Shown here piece by piece: positions 10,923-23,743 of a stretch of 64,000 nt of DNA. This stretch comes from Sodiomyces alkalinus F11 (Eukaryota; Ascomycota; Sordariomycetes; Glomerellales; Plectosphaerellaceae): the NCBI RefSeq assembly GCF_003711515.1, contig NW_021167084.1, forward strand, positions 1,186,399 to 1,250,398. Direction: 5' to 3'. The translations under genes were made by a program, and so were the position numbers. A model generated the notes under the pieces. That model saw only the letters and a program-made list of their open reading frames with translations. It made no database searches and had not been told where the DNA came from. Numbering within the stretch: the first letter of the stretch is position 1; each line of letters starts with the position of its first letter.

Positions 10923-13900
10923 TACCCCCTAATCGCCCTAAATGTTAGTTAGGCGATTAAAGCTATTCGTAATTAGCAGATAATCCAGCTATATAATCTA
11001 TTCGCTATAGCCGCCCTTAAATTCATCCTCCAGGTCCTCTAAATATTCTACCCGGACTTCCTTTAGCTATTTCTGCTATAACCGTTCCCGTATATCTATC
11101 ACGCCTACCTAGGACCTAAATATCTTAAATTTCTCGCCGTATAACGCCTTCGTTAATCCGTCTACCACTATTTCCGCGCTCGTAACGTATATTACGAGTA
11201 TTTACCCGTATTCTTTTACTTAACGTAACTAGTGGCTATAGATATTAACGTAGCGGAGGCGCGTTATTAATATACTAATCTCTTAATTAACTAATCGAAT
11301 CGTTTAGTTATTATCGTATAAGATCCTTAATTCTGGATCATTAAATTCTACTCCTATACTAAGTAATAGGCGTTATATAAAGATACCCTTTTTTACACCT
11401 TATACTAATGCTAATAGCTATGCTTCCGTTATTAACGTTATGACCGTATTCTGTTTATTAGCGCGCCACGCGATTATACCGCTAAATAAGCGTATCACGT
11501 ACGCTTAACTGCTTTTTCGATTAAGAGTATTATCGGTAAATAAGGCGTTAGTGTAGATTTTAATAGTATCGCCACCCCTTAGTTCTAGCGTAAACGATTA
11601 GTTATTAATTAGACAAAGGATTAGATAATCGGCGGCCTTATAGTGAATAGGCCCTAGATTAATATTAAACCGGTATAGCCTAGATACTATAAACACGATA
11701 TTAGGCTATAATATCACTACTATGTATAGCATAGATCCTATCTTCCGTTAATAGCTTTTAATATTAGTTAAGGTCCCTAAATAGGGCAGTAGCTCTATAA
11801 CCTTAATTAAGTATATTAGACGATAATTACTACTATACTTACTATTCGGCTTTAATAGGTGTTCTAACTTAGTAACGTAATCGCGTTATAATAGCTAGAT
11901 TTTACGGGCGACGCGGTCGCGAATAACCTTAATACTAAGGAACCACTATAAAGAATCGCCACCTTATAGGTTATAGTGGCGTTATAGGTTATTAACAGCC
12001 TACTCTATCTACGCCTTATATTATTCCTTATAAGTAAATAACGATATCGTTAATGTAGAAGAATAGAATTAAACCGTAGCGTAGAAAATAACACGGTTTT
12101 TATAGTACTATCTAGAAGCTATCCGCTAGAAAAATAGCTAAAAAGTGCTTTTACTAAAGCAGTAGAGACTCCTTAAGTCTATATAACGCCTTTTTTAGAT
12201 ATAAATGACTCCTAGGGGCTAAAAAGCCTAGCGGCGAGTATATAAAGATATTATAGGGGAGGGGCGCGTATATAAACGCGTTTATAATATTAAATTATAA
12301 TAGCGTAAGGTTAAATCGGGCGGTGATAGCTATTAACGCGCGGAATAACCGTCTAGCTAGCGTTACTACGTATATCTCTTCGAGTAAGGATTAATACTAC
12401 TAATCTCCTCGCACTATAAGCCTTACCTTATATTTATATAGAAATCTATACTTATCGAACTTATATATTATTACCTATATCGATTTTAAGAACCTAATAT
12501 TTATCTGCTACGGACGCCGGCACCCGTATCTATAACCCTATCTCCTTATAGCTCCGCAGGTAGTCTTCTTATACCTATCGGAATAGGTAGCCGTAAAGGT
12601 ATAAGGGTATATCGCGAGGGTTCTTCGGAAGAGGAGGGAGGTCTTTATGGTAGATCTTTATAGCCACCGGGGTAACCGCCGGAGTTATATTTCCCGAGAT
12701 AGCCTCCCGGGATATACTTCCGGTAGCTGCCGCCGGGGCCGTGGATTTATAGGGTGTTATTATACGTCGCTATAACGCTATAGGCGTGGACCTTTTTAAC
12801 TATAATTTAGTTAGCGGAGTCCTATTTAATATATATATATTAGGGGCGTGACGGCTAGCATTAAACATTGTAACCTAATAATCTCTTTTCTAGCTATCTC
12901 CTTACCGAATTAGTTACGCTCCTTTATTTAATAAGAGTTCTATAGCCGTAGCTATAGGGGCATCGTAGCACCGTGCTCTGTTGTCCTAGAACTCTACGGC
13001 TATAGGGGTATCACGGTTTCCTAATTTAACGGCTACTATTAGCGCTATAACCGATAGCGGGGTTACTAATAGAGTAGGAAATAGTAGATCGGGCGGATAT
13101 AGATAGTAATCAGGCGCTATACCGGCTAAATCACACTATTCATAACCTAAATCTTATCCTAATTAACTTAAGATAGCCTCCTCCACCCCTTTGCGGCCGG
13201 GTATTACGGACTATAACCTTAACGGCAAAGCCGTCAAGGAAAGGGATCCGGGGGCGTTTATCCCCGGATCTAATAATTCAAAATAAGCAGTTATATAAAG
13301 AGGGGGGGTCCTTAGCTTATACGTCCGTAAACGGCCGTGAATCTCCAGCCCTCTCCTACTTAATCTAACTAATCAGGTCTTCTAATTACTCCTCGGTTAA
13401 TTAATAAAGGTCGTCCTTAAAGGCGTTAATATCGCTATTAAAAAAGGTATATTCGTTAAAATCTATATCGCGCGTGCGAATAACGCGGTGGTAGCGCCGG
13501 CCTAGTACCTAGATACGGAAGATATTAGTAGAATCGTAGCCGATAAGGTAGCCGATATAGGCGTAGGGAGCGATACGGTTTAATAGCTTATTCACGCCCT
13601 TTTAGGCGTCCTTTATTATCACGTACGCTTTATAGCTATAAGCTCGAAGATATAATAAAATCGGCTTCCTTCTAAAAAGAACCTTATATAGTGTTTTCTA
13701 ATCCTTATTTTTATACTACCTTTATAGCGTCCGGTTATAGACGTACGCCGCCGTGGGAATAGCCTTAGGCTATATAAACGGCGGTAGTTTTACGTGGATA
13801 TTTATCGTATAACCCTTTAAAATAACCACGGCAGTAGCGCGTTTATCACCTCCGTTATATGCTTAAGTATCGGCAGCAGATACCTCTAAAAGGATACCCT

Positions 13901-16175
13901 TATCACGTAGGAATTAGGTGATATCGTGGGATTAGTTAACTCGTTATTAGATTCGAAACGCGCACCTTATAGCCTAATTAACGGTCTACCCAGGCGAGGA
14001 ATTCCTTAATTATTACGAGGATATCCACTGCTAGCTTACTCTTTATAACGTAGGTGGCCGTAAAACCACTATAACGGTCGGTGAAAAACATAAACCACGA
14101 GTCCCCGTCGGATATTCGATTAAAATCTATAAATTTAATCGCCTACCGCTCCTCTACGTAGGCAGGTACGGTGCGAGGGCGTCTACTAACATACCGTTTA
14201 ATCTTTATAAGTTCGTAGGCCTCGTAGTCGATAGTTATTACTCCCTTTATTTTAACCCCCTACGTCTACTCTTCTAGGTACCTAAATAGTTTAGGGCCTA
14301 TATACCCTAGCTGTAAATACTATAGGATACCCTCTGCTATACTTAGATACCGTATCGTCGATTTATAGACGGCTTTTCGGGTGGTAGAAGAAGAAGAGCC
14401 TAGAAAAGCAGCCGCAGATTAGTTAGAGGGCATATATTTGATAACGGTTTAATCGAAGTGGTGACTTAGCTAGTATACTATAGATCTATCGGAACGCCGA
14501 ATACAGTTATTTAGTGGCTTCTGATCCTACTAGTATCCTCGAAGACGTAGGCGTTAGTTAAAGATTAAATTACAGGTAAAATCCTCGTAGTATACGATAT
14601 TTAATAGCCTAAAATCGAGGCCTCCTATTAGTCCATTTAATCTCACGGTCATATTACCGTAACCTTTAATAGACAGGGATAAACTGCCGGCGACTACGTA
14701 GTCCCCCTATATAGCGGGTGTAAAATCAGAAAAACAGGAAAATTCGTTAAATATATAAATAGTAGCGCCGGAATCGAGGATAGCAGAGGTTCGAAGAGGG
14801 TAACGAGTAATAGCGGTTCCTGCTATAAAGCTAACGGCGTAGGAGACACCGCTATAGACGCTACGGACGCTACTATAGTCGAGTCACGTCTCTTTAAGCT
14901 ATACTAAGTCCCGGCTTATATCCTTCTTTACCTTCTTTACAGCGCGTAGTTCTTCCACTTCCGCGCGTAGTAAGTGGTCGTATTTAAGGATCTATTAAAC
15001 GGTTATTTTAATGCTCTTAGAGGGTATCTAATTATTATATACCATATCCGGGAATAGATAAAAGCAGGCGTTAATATCGTGGCTAGGTATAGCGTATACG
15101 CGGTAGATCTAACCTCTCTATAAAGCAGATTAACGGCGTTTAGAAGAGGAACGGTTAGCTAAAGCAGCTAAAGGTATAGCTATAGATACCGCAGTAATAG
15201 GATTCTTAGCTTTATTCTTCCCACGGCCGCCCTTCTTATAGGGCTTAGCCGTGCCCTCTAAGGTATTTTTACCCTTTTCGCTTCCAGTATATAATATAGG
15301 GAATACTATAGCACGGTGGCTACTGTGTTTTCCTTAGTCTTTAAGTCTAGTATTAATATACTTCTAACTAAGGGTATAAAGGTCTTCGGGTATAACTACC
15401 TAGTAATCTATAAGGCGACCCTTAGCCTTAGTCTAATCGCGGCCGGTATAGGGGCGTATACCTCTAAAGAAATCTATAACCTATATATACTTAGCGGGCT
15501 TTAAATCGGTATCTTTATAGCTTTATAGTAGTAGCTACCACTTATCTAACTACTCCCCGAGCTTCTTAAGGCTATTCGCAGGATAATAAGTATACTCGAT
15601 ATACTCTTCGTGGGTATCGGTTTAGCGGGTGGCCAGGTACTAATCCGTATCGCGTTTAATTACTTTATACACCTTATAAGACGTGCCTCCTTATAGTAGT
15701 TATTTACGGCTTTAGTCGATAGTATTAACCTGCCAGGTCAGTATAGCGTTAATCCCCTTTAGGTAGCTATCGTATTACACTTATAGGATCTTCCAGCGCG
15801 CGATTTCGACGTTATACGCCTTCTAGCCGGCCTCCGTAAGATTAAGATATTACATAGGGGTACGCCTAGGCGTTATTAAGGGGAAGGAGTCGTAATTCGG
15901 TATTATAGGCTCTTCGGGGGACTAAGTCGGATCGACTAGGCGGAGAAACCTCCACACATTATTATAGGTAGCGACCGATTCGTATAGGCGTCGCTAAAGC
16001 TCCTAATCTTTATAGGTTTTATACGTAATAGGGCTAAGATACGATATCTTAATAGTTATTGTATAGATTAACATGCTATATCAGCACGGCTAGATAGCTT
16101 CTTAAATCGATAGTAGTAAAGGTAAAAAAGTAGGTAAAATAGGTATATCTTCACTTAGTAAGTAAGACTCTTAAT
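10923..16175 (-). pseudogene. RIP-inactivated copia gag-pol remnant
   Basis: Only short motif islands can be read on the minus strand: protease active site (14761-14775), an integrase core segment with its first Asp (about 14040-14100), and the RT catalytic box (12046-12057), where the second-position Val reads Ile and the first Asp of the DD pair reads Asn, both explained by single G-to-A changes. No long open frame survives on either strand. A Gag region should lie between about 15000 and 16100, but I could not recognise it. Confidence 0.85.
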
Positions 16176-16378
16176 TATTAGATAAAGCGTAGTTGAAATC
16201 GTTATAAAATGTGTTAAAATTAATTAAGATAATTATGTATAATTATAACTATCTCCGACCGTCAGGGAAACGCTACCACCGTATTTTATATAGTGCAGAT
16301 TCTGTAAGCGTCCACCCGGATTATACTCTTAGCAATCCGGCCTATTACGTAACCGAAAAGACTGTGGTCTGTTCGATA
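16176..16378 (-). repeat. LTR (5' LTR of the RIP-degenerate copia element)
   Basis: This is the partner of the left LTR, of the same length (203 bp). It ends 434 bp before the POL2 start codon. The adjoining target-site copy reads ATATG instead of ACATG, a CpA-to-TpA change just outside the element. Confidence 0.92.
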
Positions 16379-16812
16379 ATATGTGGTGGGTGGGATTTGG
16401 TACGTACCTAGTACCTTGTACCTCGTTAATTGATTTGTGAGACGAGCGTGTCGCGTAGAGTCGCGCTTTGACGCGTCTTACCAATTTCTCGACAGACAAG
16501 GGGCCTGCTTTTGTGTGGACACCGATTCCAACTTCAATCTACCAACCCAGGGCAGGGAGATTCGACCATTCAAGACACCGGAAATCCTAGCCCGGTCGAC
16601 TCTTTCTCTTAACCAAAAATTGTCAACAACATAACGAATTCAACTAATTTCATTCCCTTCGAAATTCTGCTCGCCGGTTGCCTCGCTTTTCCCCCATGAT
16701 TCCCCTGAACGCAGCCACCCTCGAGTCTCCCGTCTCCCCGCCCTCTGTCCCCTCCTACCTCGAGAAGGGTAGACTCTAGGAACGACGAGTACGACAAAGA
16801 CCGCCTTCAGCA
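16379..16812 (+). promoter_or_regulatory. POL2 upstream region
   Basis: This is all that separates the retroelement from the POL2 ATG. It is of normal base composition, so RIP has not spread far. I see no clear TATA box. A sequence ACGCGT at about 16471-16476 matches the MluI cell-cycle box core known from yeast replication-gene promoters, and further ACGCG-like strings lie close by. The link to POL2 cell-cycle control is inference. Confidence 0.35.
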
Positions 16813-19800
16813 ATGCCCAACACCAGCCTCCGTCGCCCGCAGAAGGGCTATAGGCGTGGCGGCGGCAAAGTAGCCTACCATGGCCGTTCCACCCGCACCC
16901 GCACATTCGAGGCCTCATCCCGTGCCGAGGGTACGTCCGCGGACGAGAAGTGGGAACGCACACGCCTTGCACACACCATCGATGAGGCCATGGGGTTTGC
17001 CCGCCACGAAGGCGGGGGTCGTCGTCGCGACGGCTGGCTCGTCAACGTGCAGCCCACCTCGGTCGAGGACGAACGAAACCCGGGCGGCCGCGCTGCTCTC
17101 GACTGCTACTTCATCGATGACGACGGCACCACATTCAAAGCTACGGTCGAGCACGAGCCATACTTCCTCGTTGCTACTAAGAAGGGCCGCGAGACCGAGG
17201 TTGAGGAGTGGCTGAAGCGCGTTCCTGGCGGGGGTTGCGTCAAGTCCGTCAGGAGGGTGGAGAAGGAGGATCTCAACATGCCGAATCACCTCATGGGCTA
17301 CCGGAGGACATTTATCGAGCTGCGGTTTCAAAACGTTACCGACCTGATGGCCGCGAGGAGGGAGATCATGCCCATTGCAGAGAAGAATAGGAAGAATGTG
17401 GATGCTATGGAGACGTATGCCGAGGTTTCCATGTGAGTTTGGCCGGTCACATATACCGTCGTCCAGTTATACGATCAGGGCGCAGGTATGGGCTGGTCTG
17501 ATGATACTGACGTTATGTAGGGCCACCGGGGACTTTGACCTTTTTGACGACATACCAGATGACGATAGACGAGCGAATGCTTCTTTTGCCGACGCCAGTG
17601 ACTACATTGTTGACATCAGAGAGTATGATGTCCCGTACCACGTGCGAGTAATGATTGACTTGGGTAAGCGAGGCTTGGGGGAATTCTCTTGCTTTTCAGA
17701 ACAAAGAACTGATTGTCGAGTAGATATAAGAGTAGGAAAATGGTACTTCGTCGAGGTGAAGCACGGTATTACCAAGATCATCGAGAACACAGAGCGATTA
17801 GCCATGGCGGATCCCGTCGTCCTCGCTTTCGATATTGAGACGACAAAGTCGCCGCTGAAGTTCCCCGACCAGGCTACTGACCAAATCATGATGATTTCAT
17901 ACATGATTGACGGGCAGGGCTTCCTGATTACCAACCGAGAGATCGTGTCAGAAGACATTGCCGACTTTGATTACACGCCGAAGCCCGAGTACCCCGGTTC
18001 TTTCATGATATTTAACGAACCCGACGAGAAGATGGTCATCGAGAGGTTCTTCGAGCACATCAAGGAAGCCAGGCCTACCGTCATTGCGACCTACAACGGC
18101 GACTTCTTCGACTGGCCCTTTGTCGAAGCCCGTGCTAGTGTCAACGGCATCGACATGTATCAAGAGATTGGGTGGAGGAAAAACAGCGAGGATCAGTACC
18201 AATGCAGTTACGGCATTCACATGGACTGCTTCCACTGGGTCAACCGAGACTCTTACCTTCCACAAGGATCTCGTGGTCTCAAGGCTGTGACTGTCGCGAA
18301 GCTCGGATACGACCCGGACGAGCTTGACCCCGAACTGATGACGCCCTACGCCTCCGAGCGACCCCAGACTCTTGCCGAGTACTCCGTCTCTGACGCCGTG
18401 GCGACCTACTACCTGTACATGAAATACGTCCACCCTTTCATCTTCTCCCTGTGTACGATCCTGCCGCTGGGCGGCGACGACACGCTGAGAAAGGGTACGG
18501 GCACGCTCTGCGAGATGCTGCTCATGGTCCAGGCGTACAAGAAGGAGATCATCTTGCCAAACAAACACATTTCCCCCAGGGAGGCGTTTTGGGACGGCCA
18601 TCTGCTGGAATCAGAGACGTACGTGGGAGGCCACGTGGAGTGTCTCGAGGCTGGCGTATTTCGCGCAGACATCCCGGTCAATTTTGCGGTGGAGCCAGAC
18701 GCCGTGGACGAGCTGCTCCGAGATCTGGATGCCGCCCTCCGGTTCACAATTACCGTGGAGGAAAAGAAGTCGATGGAGGATGTCGAGAATTACGAGGAGG
18801 TCAGGGAACAGATCGCAGCCAGGCTACGGTCCTTGAAGGAGACGCCGAACCGGCTCGAGCGGCCACTCATATACCACGTCGACGTCGCGTCCATGTACCC
18901 GAACATCATGACGACCAATCGTCTGCAGCCCGACTCGATGGTCCAGGAGTCAGACTGTGCTGCGTGCGACTTCAACCGGCCCGGCAAGACGTGCGACCGT
19001 CGGCTGCCGTGGGCGTGGCGAGGCGAATACATTCCGGCCAAGAGAGACGAGTACAACATGATTCGGCACGCCCTCGAGAACGAGAAATTCCCCGGGAAAT
19101 ACCCCAATGCGCCCATGCGGATGTTCCAAGAACTACCCCTGGACGAGCAGGCCAGTCTGGTCAAGAAGCGGCTGCAGCTGTACTCACAGAAAATCTATCA
19201 CAAGATCCGCGACTCCACGACTATCGTCAAGGAGGCCATCATCTGCCAACGGGAGAATCCGTTCTACGTCAATACCGTACGCGACTTCCGTGACCGTCGG
19301 TATGATTACAAGGGAGAAGTAAAAGTCTGGAAAGGGAAGACGGACGCGCTGAAAAACTCTGGCGCGTCTGCTTCCGAGGTGGAGGGGGCCAAGAAGATGA
19401 TTGTCCTGTTCGACTCGCTACAGCTGGCGCACAAGGTCATTCTCAACTCCTTCTACGGCTATGTCATGCGAAAGGGGTCTCGCTGGTACTCGCTCGAGAT
19501 GGCCGGGGTGACCTGCTTGACGGGAGCAACGATCATTCAGCTGGCTCGTGGGTTGGTGGAACGACTGGGACGCCCCCTGGAGCTCGACACCGATGGTATC
19601 TGGTGTATGCTGCCGGCCACCTTCCCGGAGAACTTTGCCTTCGAGATGAAGAACGGAAAGAAGCTCGCTATCTCTTACCCCTGTGTCATGCTGAACCATC
19701 TGGTCCACGCTCGGTTCACAAACGATCAATACCAGACTCTCGTCGACCCCCAAACACTGAAATACGACACGCACAGCGACAATTCCATCTTCTTCGAAGT

Positions 19801-22800
19801 CGACGGTCCGTACAAGGCCATGATTATCCCCACGTCCAAGGAAGAGGACAAGAACTTGAAGAAGCGGTACGCGGTGTTCAACGACGACGGCAGCCTGGCT
19901 GAACTCAAAGGCTTCGAGGTCAAGCGTCGAGGTGAGCTGAAGCTCATCAAGACCTTCCAGCAACAGATCTTCAGGTTCTTCCTGGAAGGAGAGACGCTGG
20001 CCGAATGCTATGCCGCCGTCGCCAAGGTGGCCAACCGATGGATCGACATTTTGCAGAACAAGGGCGTGACGCTTGCCGACGAAGAACTGATGGACCTGAT
20101 TTCCGAGAACCGAAACATGTCCAAGACACTGGAGGAGTATGGCGCACAAAAGTCGACATCCATTACCACCGCCAGGCGTCTAGCGGACTTTTTGGGCGAG
20201 CAGATGGTCAAGGATAAAGGACTGAACTGCAAGTTCATCATCTGTGCGAGACCCAAGAGCGCGCCCGTTACGGAGAGAGCCGTGCCCGTCGCCATCTTTT
20301 CAGCGGAAGAAGAGACAAAACGGGCATATCTGAAGAAGTGGCTGAAGGAGGAGCCTTTGAGCACGGATCCAAGGGACCTCCTCGACTGGGACTATTATAT
20401 GGAGCGTCTGGGCTCCGTGATTCAGAAGCTCATCTCGATCCCGGCGGCTTTGCAGAAAGTCCGCAACCCCGTGCCGCGAATTCCTCATCCGGACTGGCTC
20501 CAGCGCAGGATCAACATCAAGGACGACAAGATGAAGCAGAAGAAGCTGACAGATCTCTTCGGCAAAGGACCGCTGGAAGATATAACCAACCGGAACAAAC
20601 GCGGACCGGAGGATGTCGAAGACTTTGGCTCCAAGCTCTTGAAACCCAAGACGGTGGCTGCCATGGTGGCAGCGTCTCAGCCTCCACCGACTGCGCAGAA
20701 GAGGAAGTCTCCTGAGCCCGCCGAGAATATCGACCCCTTCGCTGCCCTGCCTAAGGTGATGCCTTCGCCGTCCGAGGACTACGGGGCCTTTCTCGAGTAC
20801 CAGAAGCAAAAGTGGAAGATCCAGAAGCAAGCTCGCACCAGGCGACGACAGCTTTTCGGTGACCGGCGGGGCAACCAGAGTAATATCCAGACGACGTTCA
20901 GGCATCAGGCGCACAACACTTTCATGAATACGTGGCAGCTATTGCAGTTGAAAGCGACGGAAACCCCGGGCGTCGTCCACGGGCATGTCCTCATCAACGC
21001 CAAGATCCACACGGTCAAGATCAAGGTGCCGCGGCAGGTGTTCTTGAACCTCAAGGGCAGGGATATGCCCGACGTCGAGATTGAGGGCTGTGAGGTCGAG
21101 CAAGTCAACCATACGCTCCCGAACGGACATTCGTCGACCCACCTCTTCAAGCTGACGGTGGCGGAGGACGTTTACTTCCACGAAGCAGAGAAGTTTTCGG
21201 CGCTGTTCAACCACGCCAGCGTCGAGGGGGTGTACGAGAAGCACCTTCCACTCAACATCCGCGCCGTGCTGCAGCTCGGCAACCTCTGCACGATCGACCA
21301 GACGCAGCACGCTGTGCTGGGCAAGGGACTGGAGCAGGGCTTCGATCTCAGTGGTCTGACGAGGCCCGAAAAGCCCAAAACCTACCTCGACGCCTCGCCT
21401 CTGGCGTACATCTACATCTCGCATATCACGGCGGGCGAGCGCCAGGTTTTCGGCATTTTTTCCACGACGGGGAACCAAGCACATATCGTCATCCTCCAGA
21501 AGAGCAGGGACTCGGGTCAAGACCTCCCTAACGTGTCCAAGATTTACTCCGAACTGCTCAAGCGACGGGGCGAGGAGACGGAGGAAACGAACTGGCAGGA
21601 CTGTTTCAAGTACCAGGACAAGCTCAACTTCAAGATCACGCAGGTGACGACACGAAGGAAGATGCACTTGGAGATTGGCGACATGGTGAAGCGACTGAGG
21701 AAGGACGAAGCGAGGCCGTTGATGATGGTGATTCAGTCTTCGCAGCGTAACCTCCTCGTTTCCGACGTGCCGATCCTGGGGGAGTTCCCGATATTGCCTC
21801 TCAAGTACGACCCGGCCGACAGCTCGTTGCCGCCCCTGGGGTGGCAGAACGTGGTGTCCAGACGGCTGGTCGGGCACTACCTCGGCCTGGGATCCTGGAT
21901 CCTGCACCTCACGTCCCTGGCGCGGTACGGCGACGTGCCGCTGTGCAACCTGGAGAGGGAGGACCCGCGCTTCTTGATCGACATTGCGTATGCCCGGCGG
22001 CTGCAGAACAACAAGGTCGTCCTGTGGTGGTCGGCGGCGCCCCAACCTGACCATGCCGGCCACGAAAGGGACGACGTGACGGGCCCGCTCGAGACGGTGC
22101 AGATGCCGTCTATCAACAGGCCGGGCACTTTCTCGTCGGTGTGCATCGACTTGGAAGTCAGGAACCTGGCGATCAACACGATCCTGACGTCTTCGCTGAT
22201 CAACGAACTCGAAGGGGCGGATTCCGTCTCGTTCAACCCCGCGGGCGGCGGCGGCGGCGGCGACGCGGGTGCGGGTGGTGGCGAGGAGGTGATCACGTCG
22301 GACAGCGCGTTCGCCAACGCGGGCGTACTGGTGCTTCGCGAGATGGTGAAGAACTGGTGGCAGGAGGCGTGCAAGGGCAACACGATGGCGGACGTCATGG
22401 TGCAGCACCTGGTGCGGTGGGTGGAGAGCCCGGACTCGTTCCTGTACGACCGGGCGCTGCACTACTACGTGCAGATGATGTCGCGGAAGGCGTTCCAGCA
22501 GCTCATGGCGGACTTTCGGCGCGTCGGGTCGCAGGTGGTGTTCGCCAACTCGAACCGGCTGCTGCTCCAGACCAGCAAGGCCGAGGTGGGCACGGCGTAC
22601 GCGTACAGCCAGTACATCATCAAGTCGATCAAGGGCAAGGCGCTGTTCCACTTCATCGACCTGGAGATCAAGGAGTACTGGGACTACCTCGCGTGGTACG
22701 ACGAGTTCAACTACGGCGGCAAGGCGTGCCAGGAGGTGGTGGAGGCGGAGCGGCAGGGCCTCGACACGATCATGCACTGGCAGATGGCGTCGTTCCTGCC

Positions 22801-23743
22801 CGTGCGGCTGCAGTCGGTGTTCCAGGAATGGGTGGTCGAGTTTATCGAGCTGATGCACGGGCTGAAGCGTTCGGCGACGGAGGGAGGGGGAGGGCAGGAG
22901 GGGGGTCCGTCGTCATCGACGCAGCGGCTGACGCAGCTCCCGCCGCAGAACCGCAAGGAACCGGCCGAAGGCGAGACGATCATCCTGGGCAAAGCGTTCG
23001 AGAAGCCCCTGAAGAAGGCGATCGCGGGGCTCCTCAAGACGCAGAAGCGGGAGATGCTCCACCCGGAACTGGCGGGCGACTATTCCTTCCCCGTGCTCCC
23101 CGGGTCGCACCTGGCGTGGTACTCGGGCGGCGGGCCGGGGGCGGGCGGCGCAGGCACGGGACCGCTGCTGGAGCTGGTGAAATCGCTGATGCAGGTGCTC
23201 TCGCTGGACAAGAACATCACGCTGGAGGCGAGGCTGCTGCGCAAGGAGCTGCTGGCGATGTTCGAGGTGCGCGAGTTTAGCAAGACGGCGACGTTCCACA
23301 ACCCGAGCGCGAGCTTGAAGCTGGCGCAGTTGAGCTGCGAGTCGTGCACGATGGCGAGGGACATGGATTTCTGCCGCGACGCGGACCTGCTCCCCGACCC
23401 GCTGGCTGGTCCCTCCGAGGCGACAGGGGCGGGGGCGGGGACGAAGCCCTGGCGGTGCGGGTTCTGCGAGGCGGAGCATGACCGTGTGGCGATCGAGGAG
23501 AGGTTGGTGGCGCAGGTGGAAGGGTTCGTGGTGGAGTGGACGACGCAGGACCTCAAGTGCGCCAAGTGCCGGGCGTTGCGGTTGAATGAGTTTATGGAGC
23601 ATTGCGTGTGCAGCGGGAGCTGGGTGGAGAGCGTGAGTCGCGAGGAGATTGTGCGTAGGCTGGCTGTCTATGGCAATGTGGCGCGGTTCTACGGGTTGAG
23701 GATGCTGCGGGAGGTTGTTGATGGGTTGCAGGCCGGGCTGTGA
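16813..23743 (+). CDS. POL2: DNA polymerase epsilon catalytic subunit
   Basis: Exons 16813-17432, 17521-17663 and 17724-23743 give 2260 aa (the yeast protein is 2222). This is the leading-strand replicative polymerase with 3'-5' proofreading. Exonuclease motifs: FDIETTKSPLKFPD (D291/E293), YNGDFFDWPFVE, YSVSDAVATYY. Polymerase motifs: HVDVASMYPNIM (A), ILNSFYGYVMRKGSRWYS (B), LELDTDGIWC (C, D876/D878). The C-terminal half is the inactive polymerase fold, ending in two Cys clusters (CESC...CGFC and CAKC...HCVC) that bind accessory subunits. Intron 1 (88 nt) has donor GTGAGT; intron 2 (60 nt) is stop-free and in frame, and its removal restores VRVMIDLDIRVGKWY as in the family. A Gly-rich insertion sits near residue 1762. 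All catalytic residues are intact. A RIP-mutated retroelement lies just upstream. Confidence 0.97.

Larger units (their letters stand above)
10720..16378 (-). mobile_element. RIP-degenerate Ty1/copia LTR retrotransposon
   Basis: Two 203-bp direct LTRs (10720-10922 and 16176-16378) bound a 5.66-kb AT-rich insertion flanked by a 5-bp target duplication, ACATG at 10715-10719 and ATATG at 16379-16383. The element lies on the minus strand. In that orientation the order is protease D-S-G-A-T at 14775-14761, integrase-like FTDRYSG near 14080-14055, reverse transcriptase YIND (from YVDD) at 12057-12046, and a purine tract TTAGGGGG just before the left LTR. Protease-integrase-RT order is the copia arrangement. 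The sequence is packed with stops, TpA is extremely frequent while many CpG remain, and LTR differences are almost all transitions. That pattern is the RIP signature with CpA preference. The element is dead. Confidence 0.93.

Noticed and set aside
15316..15504. 62-codon frame inside the RIP-mutated element
   Set aside because: It is on the strand opposite to the element's coding strand and in AT-rich mutated DNA; a chance frame.
20939..22858. 639-codon open frame on the minus strand inside POL2
   Set aside because: It is antisense to a fully supported polymerase epsilon exon. GC-rich third positions remove stops from the opposite strand; its residue make-up (many Arg, His, Gln, Val) is typical of such shadows.
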